Both the position numbers and the translations under genes were made by a program. Positions 11,137 to 22,500 of a DNA stretch of 64,000 nt are shown here, piece after piece. The DNA lies in contig WFMF01000001.1 of assembly GCA_011033025.1 (NCBI GenBank), positions 2,409,755-2,473,754 of the forward strand. Direction: 5' to 3'. The notes under the pieces were generated by a model. That model had not been told where the DNA came from and searched no databases. It was given only the letters and a program-made list of their open reading frames with translations. Each line of letters begins with the position of its first letter. Positions within the stretch are counted from its first letter, which is position 1. The DNA comes from Beroe forskalii (lineage: Eukaryota; Ctenophora; Nuda; Beroida; Beroidae).

Positions 11137-14032
11137 ATGGTATCAGTGACTTCGACAGTTTTCATTTCTTTGTTTTTGTTTGTCTTGACATTAGCAGAGG
11201 CTTTTGCTATGTGCATTTCTGTTTTTGTTCTCTACAACCTTATCAGAGAAACATCACCTGGTAATGGTGCTAAATACAGGTATGGTCTAGTGTCAACAAA
11301 CTATACTGATTTCTTATTAACTTCATCATGGTCATATTTCATAAAAATATCAAGATATGATTACAATGAATATACAGTGAGTATTTACATAAAAGTACCT
11401 AAGGTGGAGGTGTATTTTAAGACTTAACGAGGCTCATAATGATATCAAATGTGTCAAATATCTTTTAGGAACTGGTTACACATTGTAACAAAGGACAGTC
11501 TCTTGGTGTTCATTCTTTTTGTCAACTTCATAGTGGCAGTATCATCAGATGAGTGGTATTTATCAGAACCCATCTGTTGGATTACTGGATATCTACATGT
11601 GGCCCTAATTTTAGTGGGGATTGCTCATGTTTGTTCTCTTTTTGTTTACCAGGTAATAGATAGAGTCTACCTATTAGTTTATGATATAGCAATATTTGTT
11701 TCAAATTTTTAGCATTTTGATCTAATTTAATTAATAACCTATTTTTTTGGCCTTTATCTAAGTAAACTGTAATTGATAATCATCACCATTATCAAAATAA
11801 AATCTTTGAAATTTGTCCTAATAAGTCAGATTTGATAGTAACAATCAATACCATCAGTATCTAGAGACAATAATAACACCATTTGAACACCCTGACGAAT
11901 GGCATAGTCGTGTTTTGTGGAGCATATCATGGGTTTTACCATCGATACTGACTGCCCTTATTCCTGCAACAACAGCATCAGATATTAAGTACACAACAAG
12001 TCGACTGTCTTGTACTTTCAACAGGTAAACAGCAGCATCATTTTATTATGTATTGAAAATGTTGATAAAAAATAAATTTTGTTTCCCTAAAAATTTTGTT
12101 TCCCTCTTTCTTTAATAATTTGCGAGTAAGACCTTATAAGACAACCAAATAAGAATTTGTGGCATACTGTACTATAATTATTGATATACATAAATTCTTC
12201 CTGTTCAAAGAATTGATTATGATTTTTTGATATTTAAAACAAATTAAAACACAAGGCTAAAGCACAAGGTTAATCATCTTTAGGTTAAGTTTCATGGGTA
12301 ATTTCAAACCCAATTTTCAGAAAATAGAATGATTCTTTGCTATATTTATTCTTGCTAGTATTTTATTGCTAACCTAGTCAGCAAGATTTTTTCCATGGCA
12401 TGCTTAAATGGCTAGAGTTCTTCCCTCACTGTGATATTAACTTAACTATGTCTAAGCGTGGAATAAATGTTTTGATTTATTTATTTATTTAAAAACTAAC
12501 TCATGAAACTTATAGTAAAGCAGTAAAGATGATTATTGATTTTAACCTTGTTTTTAACACTAGAGCACTTTGTGAAATTTAATTTCAACACACTGGTTAT
12601 TCTTTTGATAGAATTTAACTATAATTGGGATTAATCAGGGAGGGAAATGTCAATCATGACACAGCACTATTGGTGCTTATTGCCACATCATTTGGATTTT
12701 CCTGTGTATTCTGTATATGTCTTCTCTTGAGGATTCATGGAGGTCAGTAAGTATTCACTATTACTAATGATTATAGCTCAATTCTATCACACTACAGCAT
12801 ATTGTACAATGTACTTTAGCATGTATTTGAAAAATTTCAAGTATTTCAAATGAATTTTGCAGCTATTAGATGTGAAGAAAGCATGGATTCTCCATTAGGA
12901 CACATCAGTCTGTTTGGTCATCAAATTCCAGAGGTACATTAGCTATTGAGTCATCATATTGGCCAAAAGTGTTACAACATTTTAGAAACATTTATGATCC
13001 TCAACATAATAGGTATAGCCTAAACATTGTAATTGCAAGAGTTATAAATCGATTAGCTAGAATTTCCTGTCTTCTTGCATGTCCTAGAATTATGTTTGAG
13101 AATCATTTTCCCTGAAAATAATTTCCTTGTAAACAATTTTTATCAGAGTAGACAACATGAGGCTGATGTTTGCTCAAAAGAATGCCAAAGGGATGACTTT
13201 AAGATGACCTGTTTAATGGCTTTGGCTAATTTCACACTTTTAGTCCCATATACATTCTTGCTATTTGCATTATCAGCTACGAGGTAAATTTTGATCAATC
13301 TCACTTACTTATTATTCTAATCAAAGGCTTGAATTCTTAATTCGAACCCTGTAAAAGGCTTATTATTCTATAAATTATCCATCACATTCATAATGAACAT
13401 TATCAAAAGTGATTTAAATCCACTTTTACATTAATTACTAGTTATTTCACTAAATCATCCATAAGACATCAAAAATTACCACACCCACTTAAGATATGAA
13501 TCAAAAATTAAACATTTGGTATACATTTAAAGTTTAATCATAAAGTTTAAAATCATTAAGTTTAAACATGTAATGTTTAATGTAAATTTGGTACTTTATG
13601 AGATCCTTTTTCTTTCTCTCATCCAATCCCATTAAACAAACATTGACCCATTCAAACAAGCTTCATGTTCATATTATAGCACCAGTCTGCTGCTTTTGGT
13701 TGGCATCAAGTGTTTGTATTCCAGATATATAACCAAGGGATTTATCCATATGGGGTTCTTTCAATGCACCTCATTTTCACATTTTCACAGTTTTTCATTA
13801 CAGGGGAAATGTTGAAGAAGGACTTAGCAAGTTTTGTATCCTTATCTTCAGACTTCTACCACTGATGGACTTCCTAATTCTATTGAAAGATTTGGTTTTC
13901 AGAAGCAGGATAGAACAAAGTTTAAACTCTTTGGATTATACATGTAAATTTTTTCACATGAGGAACTTTGTGTGCTCTTCCCAAATCACCCCCACATCTG
14001 TGATACAAGTTAACACAGAGAATGACACCTAA
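11137..14032 (+). CDS. class A-like seven-transmembrane GPCR, divergent
   Basis: Seven exons join in phase: 11137-11279, 11469-11652, 11858-12024, 12639-12742, 12863-12933, 13147-13283 and 13804-14032 (TAA), giving 344 residues. Seven hydrophobic helices are visible. TM1 starts almost at the N-terminus, so there is essentially no ectodomain. The TM3 Cys (EPICWITGYLH) and an ECL2 Cys (SRLSCTFNR) can form the usual disulfide, and TM4 has its Trp (WSISWVLP). Counting 25 residues from the TM3 Cys puts YQY in place of DRY. TM6 lacks CWxP (FTLLVPY). TM7 has LPLMDFLIL instead of NPxxY. It is therefore rhodopsin-like by architecture but lacks the canonical activation motifs; ligand and coupling cannot be predicted. 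The short cytoplasmic tail has no clear palmitoylation site. Confidence 0.8.
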
Positions 14033-14959
14033 ATCTCTATTAAGAGATTCAATTACAGAGTGATTTTGAGAGAGATCATTCAGTTCCATATCTTAGGTTT
14101 GAATTGGGTGTACACCTGTGTAAAACTTGTAGTTTCTGTGGAACAACAGTGAATGGGATTTTCATGTTCAGTCAATGGGATTTCAACACTACTTTATACA
14201 ATCAAATGTGTTGAGAATCCTGAAGATACTTTCATAAAGTCAATCTTAGTTATGATTCGAAACTGTCAGTTGACATTGTGGAGAATTTATTTGGCTTGAA
14301 TCATAATTGTTACTTTCAATGAAAGACAGCAGTTTTATTAAATAAGTACTAGGGAAGTCATGAAACAATATCTCAGCTGTCATGAAATTTCAGGACATCA
14401 TGTACCTCATCTGATACAATACAGGGATCTCTTGTACTGAGGTCAACATCATTTATTTAGTTATCTGGTAAAATAACCATCATCATTTGTGTGGTTTACG
14501 CATAAATTAAGCAACGTAACTGAAGCAAATTATATTATAGATGTAATATGTGACCAAGAGTATCAAGTAACTCTTATTGATATATTCATCTTTTGACTTG
14601 TTTGTGAAATAACCTTGTCTTTTCTCTTGCCCAGCCTCCAGAAAATACATAGTATACCATATCAACAACACCCTTACCACATGTTACTTGTCCCTGTTTG
14701 TTCAGATTGCACTCGCACGCACAATAAGGCTCTGTAACATAGAGTAACAACACCCGCCCCTTTGCACAACATTAAATATGATGAAATTAAAACAAGGGAA
14801 TAAGGAATCGACTGATAAGAGCAAAAGTTTTTTTGCTTTACTTAATATTTATTTGTTTTGTGTTTGAAATTGAAAATATGAAATTGACCATGAAATAACT
14901 TATCCTTTTTAAATAAAAGTCTAATTGCAAAATTTTACGTTGCCTGAACTTACCAGACG

Positions 14960-15420
14960 TTGTTTGCCCGACTCTACGAGTCAGGGCGCGCACGGGGGCC
15001 AGGTTCTTAAGCCGCGCAACGTGAAAGTTTTTAGCAAGGGGCCGCGCGCCGTCGTTCCTCCTGACCTTCTGTTCCTCAGAATTTAGCCATAAGCCGCGCA
15101 CGCGCGTAAGCCTCTAGTTATAAAATGAATGCACACATGGTTTGAGGTTTCTTGTTCTGAGAAACCGCGCGCCGCGCGAACAGGGTAGCAAATCGAACAC
15201 GAGTGTGGAATACCGGAGTGTGTTCGATTTCCAAATGATTAGCTCAAGTTATTTTAAATTTTTTGCTGAACACGGATATCCCTGTGGGGCCGGGGAGGCG
15301 CGCGGCGCGTACACACACCTTGCCAGGCGTTGCCTGGCCCCCTCGCGCGCGCGAAGCGCGCGCGCCCCGACTCGCAGAAAAAAATATGGGGCAGGCAACG
15401 TCTGGCTACACACACCCATG
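14960..15420. other. CpG-rich GC island with short palindromes
   Basis: This is much richer in CG than the surroundings and full of CGCGCG runs. It contains several hairpins: CCAGGC-GTT-GCCTGG near 15323, AAATCGAACAC...GTGTTCGATTT near 15190-15233, and distant inverted copies of CCAGACGTTG near 14953 and 15403. ORFs here are compositional artefacts. It may be a decayed mobile element or an unmethylated CpG island. Confidence 0.45.
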
Positions 15421-16449
15421 CGGGCTAAGGAAGTTATTTTTCCAATGACTCGCAGAGTCATGACGCATCAGATAAGAACTGTGATGCTACGCTCAGAATT
15501 CTGTGCCAAAGCCCATCTGTATTCTGTTTCCATATAATCAACCATTTTGTATTATTTGACCAAGTTTATTTGACTGACTATTTTCAATGGCTTTTCAGTG
15601 TTTTTATCAATTTAATATAAATTTGTCATTGTGGAGGTTAGAATAAACTTTATCACATTGAATTGTTTCTTACACATTACATGGGCATCACATGAGCAAT
15701 GTTGGACCTATGGACTTAAGACCACCCTCAAGACCACCCTTGGTACATGCCTTGGCCATCCTGGCCGACTCATATCTCAAATTCGTGTTTTCCAAAATTT
15801 GAGGGGTGACCCCCCCCCACAGTTTAAATTCTTCATCTTGTTTCAATAATTGAAACAGAAAATCGAATTCCTGTTTTTATTGTTTTTCATATAGCCAACA
15901 CTACTTTATACAATCAAATTTGAGGAAAATTGAGGGAAGATGATAGTTGAGCTCATAAAACATGTTTAAGTCGCCAGTGCACAACCTAAAGTTTGTGAAC
16001 CTCAATCAATAGCCTTTTACTTGTTATACACCTCTATAGATAAGACTTTGGATTGTGTGAGGTGTGTGTATGAATTATGAGGCCCCCATGGTCGTTGGGC
16101 AGAGCAAAAGCTGGGACAGGGTTTTGCTGGCTCAAGATTGAGAATGTTGCTGTTTCATAATTAAATTACCTGATCTTGGAGATAGATTCCCCCAGCTCAA
16201 AAATCCACTACTCTTGGCCAATGCCCCCACTAGCCCTAAACTAACACCATCTAGTGGTTGGGGGAGCATTAGGTGGCCATCAAATGCATTCAACCCCACA
16301 ACACAGTCAAAAGTCCATGTGCCACAGTGTTAGCTTTCATTGCTTGAAAGAAAGGTGTAATGGCATGCCCCCTAGACCCCTCAAATACTAGATTGAGATG
16401 AAATACTTGGCTGGCAAATGAAAAATTAATAAAGTGTGAAACTTTTACT

Positions 16450-16533
16450 TACCTGAAAATTTCATATAGAATCAAATTTCATATAGAATCAACCTGAAAA
16501 TTTCATATAGAATCAAAGTTCATATAGAATCAA
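16450..16533. repeat. tandem repeat of TTTCATATAGAATCAA
   Basis: Four imperfect copies of a roughly 16-21 bp unit containing CATATAGAATCAA, just upstream of the first PRPF38B exon. Confidence 0.75.
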
Positions 16534-16572
16534 CACTAAGTTTCATGAAATTTACCTTGTTTTATGTTTTAG

Positions 16573-19500
16573 TTGTATGGTTGGAGTGACTCAAATCTGA
16601 AAGATGTATGATGATGACTTTGAAGAAGTTGAATATGAAGATGAACATGATCTGGTAAGATATTTTATCTCTAGATATTGTCTGAAATCAATTAAATCAA
16701 GTCTTGAGACTTTATTTGTCTAGCAATTGAAATACTTGAGGACTTGAAACTTTCAAGGCATGTTAAGACAATTCTTCAGGATGGAATGTTTAGGTATATC
16801 ACTGGTTTAAGTAGATCCAAATATCTTTTTGGTAATTGACCAATTCATGATCATTCATAAAACTCTATTTTATGTCAGCACATAATAATGTCAGCACATA
16901 ATGTCAGCACATAATAGTGTCTTTTTGTCATCATATTTTTGGTAGAATATCAGTGCAAAGTGGCAGTCAACTGACTGCTCCTTAGCAACTCTCCCTGTTC
17001 ATATAATACAGTCAAGGACTTGTTCTGCTTTCCATTTGAAGGCTCAGGCATGGTTTTCTGGCCTCAGCTCTGGATTATATACCCAGCAGTCGAGTAGCTC
17101 TGCTTACTCACAAGAGCACGCCCTTTGGCCTAGTGTACAGGGTAGCCGCTATGCTTTGCAAGACTTCCTCTAAGTCTGATTTTAGTGACCATGGTCACCC
17201 TGATAATATTTAGATCACTCATATATCAATTTCAGGTTTTTGAAGCCAAGCGTAAGAACATCCCCCGCACGCTGACACCTTATGGGAATGAGAGAACCAT
17301 GAACATGAACTCATTGGTGCTTACTAATATCCAGAACAGCAACTACTTCAAGTATCAGTTGTATGACCTCAACACTTACCATCAAGTCATTGAAGAGATC
17401 ACTCGCAAGGTGAGTCAATTGTTTTGTTATGTATTGAATCTATTTATCATTATTATTCTAGAAATTTAATGAATTATAGGATACTATCAATGATATACCT
17501 ATTATTGTCCTTTAGCTACAGTGGTCGTTAAGTTACTTATTGAGTTTTCTTGAAGATGCTTCTTGGTATTTTTGGTGTACTACACTTCGTTAATCATGAT
17601 GATAGCTAACCATTGCTTATCATGATTTCTTGTTTGTATGAATTTCAAAATAGGCGAATTTAAATGTTATTTCCCTTTAACTGAACTTATTAAGTTTACA
17701 CAATTACATTTTGATGCCCAAATTTTGTAGAACATTCTGTGTTTAGACCCCCAAATTTGGAAGGGGAGTGGTGTGTAGTTCCATGTTGCTTACACGGCCA
17801 TCCACTTTAAAACGGAAAAAAGTTTTATTTTATTCGGTCATAGGCTGGTATTTAGAATTATGATACTATGCAGTTATTTATAAGTGATTGGATGGAATCC
17901 TAGAGCCATATAACTATAAAAAGCCATTATCTTTCGGAATATTGATTGAAAACTAAGTAGCGACATGGAATGACGTAACAAAATCGCGAAACTATTTATT
18001 TAATATTTATTGAATCGACCTGAATCACGTCAAATATTTAAAAATGTTGATAACATTTGTGTTATGTTATGTTAGCAACCATTTAAGTGTCTGTTGATGG
18101 ATCTGCTGACGTTTCAAATCACAATGATTAGATTTTAAGAAGCACACATTTTAGGAATGGATCTCTATTTATATACCACCCAACCCTCTGCTTCATTCTC
18201 ATTCAATCGTTATTCTCTTCTCTCGAACGAGGAACCGTTAATAACTCCTACAGAATGTCCCTGACTGCAACCCTAACCCTCCTTGCCCCCTTTCCTCCTC
18301 GCCTGTACCTCCTTCCCCACTGAAGCGGAAGTGACTGAGTGGCCGTGGACTGACTCTTGGTTTGACAAGCAGCAAATCAAGTTGGGTCCTGCCGATGCTG
18401 ACAACGCGCGCCAAGTCCTGGTTCTGACTGACGACGGACCACGAGCAGTGTGTGACGACCTCTGGACGGACAAGTCCGCTCTGGCGCTCTGTAAAATGGA
18501 GGGCTTCCAATACGGACGCCGGACGTCCGTGCGGAGTGACGTTGACTTCGCGTACTCGAGCGTGGAGTGCTACGAGCAGTACGACTACGTGGACCTGTCT
18601 ACCTACCAGAAACCCCTGTTTGTGATAGCCAACGCCCAGTGCTCCTACACGCCCTACTCTGACTCCACCTTACCTTGCTCGCCCAGCCAAGCAGCTGCTG
18701 TCTTCTGCTACGACGACCCCTGGTACAACGTCTTCCACAACGTCCAGCTCTCAGCAGACTCCCGCCACTTCTCCATCAAGTTCCTCATGAGCTTCGTCAA
18801 ACTGGGGCAGTTCTACAGCGCTCTGTCTGCTGACCCACTCGCCAGTGTCCCGGGGGTGGCTCAGTACTCAGCAGAGGCTTGTGGGAACGAAGTGAAGCTT
18901 TCTCTGGAGGAGTCACTCAGGGAAAATGCTTTCTTTTTGAGGGGCGAATTCGATGAGAACTGCGATGAGTGTCTCAGCATAATGCTGGAGGGGGAAACGT
19001 TGTTCAACAATATTTGTGTAAATGCAGATAATTGAGACTGTGTTGTGACACCAGGACAGGAATTATTGGATTTTTCAACTTAAATTATGAACACCTATGA
19101 TAATGTTGGTACTTGGGGGAACGCCCATAAACCCCCGTTGGATATCAAAAAATGGCAACTTATGGGGGTTTAATTTTCATCCTTCCTTCTGTTTAATTTT
19201 TGAAATAACTATATTTTAGTATTTTCTAAAGGTTCAATTCTGCGTTTAATTTTGTTGCTCAAGATAATTTCCTATGCTTGAATAAAGTGACGAACACTTG
19301 AAATACACTGCTCACAGTCTACCACACACATTGATGTCATTACATTACTGTGTAGTGTGTATATAATGATAGACTTCGTTTCTTTCAGAGTGCTTCAGTC
19401 CTTTAGTCATAAATAGTCTAAAGAATTCCTTCAGGATTCTACAGAATTATATAATTTCTCCCTAGTAAATTTCTAATTACCTCTGTCTGTATTGTGTGTT

Positions 19501-22500
19501 CGCAATAAGTCATTGGCAATGATCCATGCGCTGGTGAACATGCAGCGTTTGATAAAGGCATTGATAAACACACGCATATTGCAGTGCGTGCAATTTACTG
19601 CCCATAAACTTTTTGTCGAGAGAACAGTATTTCATCGATCCATGTGCACACTGTATACGTGAACTTGAAACCATCAGGCTCATATCGGTGAGTAATCTGC
19701 TCTGTATTTCAGCATGAGTAATCTGCACTGTGTTCGTCAGGTGAAGCACCTGGAGCCGTGGGAGAAGGGCAGCAGGAAGACTGCCGGACAAACTGGCATG
19801 TGTGGCGGGGTCAGTGCGCATTTAATTTAGATATTCAATTCATGAAGCATATGTGTGCAGACCGCTCGACTATTGGAGAGCTCGAAAATTGCGTGCTTTC
19901 GATGGAATCTATGTCGAAGGTGCGAACAGTAAATCTGCACTTTTTTAGCACTCCTGTTATCGAGCGGTCCACACATTCTTAACTTGGTAGTATTGCTAAT
20001 AATGTCCGCCGTGGCGTGTTAACATAAGAATGTTTCGTGCGATTAATCCCACTTACCAGGCTCTACCACACACCACACAGCTTGTTTAACCCCACTTTAC
20101 CACGCTCTACCACACAGTGTGTTTAATCCCACTTTACCACGCTCTACCACGCTCTACACAGTGTGTTCAGCCCCACTTTACCACGCTCTACCACACAGTG
20201 TGTTTATCCCACTTACCACGCTCTACCACACAGTGTGTTTAATCCCACTTTACCACGCTCTACCACACAGCGTGTGTAATCCCCCTTACCACGCTCTGCC
20301 ACACAGCGTGTGTAATCCCCCATACCACACAGGTCCGTGGCGTGGGTGCAGGTGGCGTGGTGTCCAGTGCGTACTGCATCCTCTACAAGCTCTTCACCCT
20401 CAAGCTGACCCGCAACCAGGTGCACAGCATGCTCAACCACAACTTCGGTTTCGTGAGGGGGCTTGGATTCCTTTATCTCAGGTGCGGACTAGAGGTAGAG
20501 TACTGGAGGGGCGTGATACAATGATTTAATGAAAATTAAAATTTGGGCCTTTTTAGTCCAAACCATTATTATTCATTTGGAAATGAATTCAGATCATGAA
20601 TGTCGTTAAATCTAAATGAATCATCGACGTTGTATAGAAAATGAATTCTAATTGAAGTATTTGAAACAGAACTTTGATAAAAAGTATCTTTGAAACAGGT
20701 TTAAATTTCATTGTCGTGTTTACCTATTTCCACTGCCTACCGAATGACGTTTTGGCCCATTATCAAAGCCCGTCTAGAAGTACACCTGGACTCACACTAT
20801 ACGCCACTAGGTACACCCAACACCCCAGCACGTTTTGGGACTGGTTTGACCCATATTTAATGGACGAAGAGGTGGGTTGGAGTGGTGAGTAAACAATAGT
20901 CTGTAGTGACGTCATCGAGTACGTAGTAGTTTTGTAGAATAAGTAGTAACATGATAGAATACGTAGTAAAATCCAAGCATAATATCAGCGAAAGATGGTG
21001 TTTTAAACAGCTTTGGCAATTGACGCCCTGGCCAGGGCGGTCACCCCCAGCAAATCAGAAAAAGGAGAGTCAGGACCTTTCTAGAACGATTCGTCGTAAA
21101 ATTTAAGGTCTAGGACAACCGTCCTTATCGATACACGCATACTTAAATCACGCGCTACAGAGACATAACTAGGGGTATAAGTCAGAGAATTTGGTGTCAC
21201 GGTAGCTTAATAAGATATAATATGCTTCATTATATAAACTAACAAAACCGTTGGACGGCTGGTCTAGTAACCCCTCGCGGGTTAATGGGGGGGGGGGGGT
21301 ATTAAGTCATTAGACCAACCGTCCTACTACTCCAGCCCCTAACCGGACAGAGTTGTCCCATTCATGCATACATACTTACATACATTGATGATATTCTATG
21401 GATTTAATGACATTTGGATATTTATCGGGTCCCCTTTCGACCACTTTTTCAGAGCTGGGAAATTTTAGAGTTAATTTTAGAGTTAATTTTAGAGTTAATT
21501 TTAGAGTTAATTTTAGAGTTAATTTTAGAGTTAATTTTAGAGTTAATTTTAGAGTTAATTTTAGAGTTAATTTTAGAGTTAATTTTAGAGTTAATTTTAG
21601 AGTTAATTTTAGAGTTAATTTTAGAGTTAATTTTAGAGTTAATTTTAGAGTTAATTTTAGAGTTCATTTTAGAGTTCATTTTAGAGTTCATTTTAGAGTT
21701 CATTTTAGAGTTCATTTTAGAGTTCATTTTAGAGTTCATTTTAGAGTTCATTTTAGAGTTCATTTTAGAGTTCATTTTAGAGTTCATTTTAGAGTTCATT
21801 TTAGAGTTCATTTTAGAGTTCATTTAAGAGTTCATTTAAGAGTTCATTTTAGAGTTCGTTTTAGAGTTCATTTTAGAGTTCATTTTAGAGTTCATTTAAG
21901 AGTTCATTTAAGAGTTCATTTTAGAGTTCATTTTAGAGTTCATTTTAGAGTTCATTTTAGAGTTCATTTTAGAGTTCATTTTAGAGTTCATTTTAGAGTT
22001 CATTTTAGAGTTCATTTTAGAGTTCATTTTAGAGTTCATTTTAGAGTTCATTTTAGAGTTCATTTTAGAGTTCATTTTAGAGTTCATTTTAGAGTTCATT
22101 TTAGAGTTCATTTAAGATTTCATTTAAGAGTTCATTTAAGAGTTCATTTTAGAGTTCGTTTTAGAGTTCATTTTAGAGTTCATTTTAGAGTTCATTTAAG
22201 AACTTTCATTTAAGAGTTCATTTTAGAGTTCATTTTAGAGTTCATTTTAGAGTTCATTTTAGAGTTCATTTTAGAGTTCATTTTAGAGTTCATTTTAGAG
22301 TTAAAATAACACCCAATCTGCAGCTGGAAATAAGTGATATGTAAATTGATACTATTTTGACACAGAAAACTTATATGGTCTATGGCTAAAGATAATAAGA
22401 GTTATCGAAATAGAAAAGCATATGGAGATCCAGTTCCTTCAAAGTTCACATTCAATGTCCCAACCGGACATTTTCTAAAAACATGATAGTTTTTCTGCTA

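Larger units (their letters stand above)
14033..16572. other. intergenic, GPCR to PRPF38B
   Basis: No exon is supported. It holds two copies of a 24-bp repeat (14186 and 15898), a CpG- and GC-rich block at 14960-15420 and a short tandem repeat at 16450-16533. The promoter of PRPF38B should lie at the right-hand end. Confidence 0.5.

Noticed and set aside
15142-15537. 131-codon Arg/Ala-rich ORF and its overlapping frames
   Set aside because: They fall in the CpG-rich block; composition alone keeps them open in several frames, and no motif is present.
21398-22213. Long plus- and minus-strand ORFs with NFRV/HFRV, ILEL or MNSK repeats
   Set aside because: They arise because the 12-bp satellite is a multiple of three; they lie in a PRPF38B intron and have no independent coding evidence.
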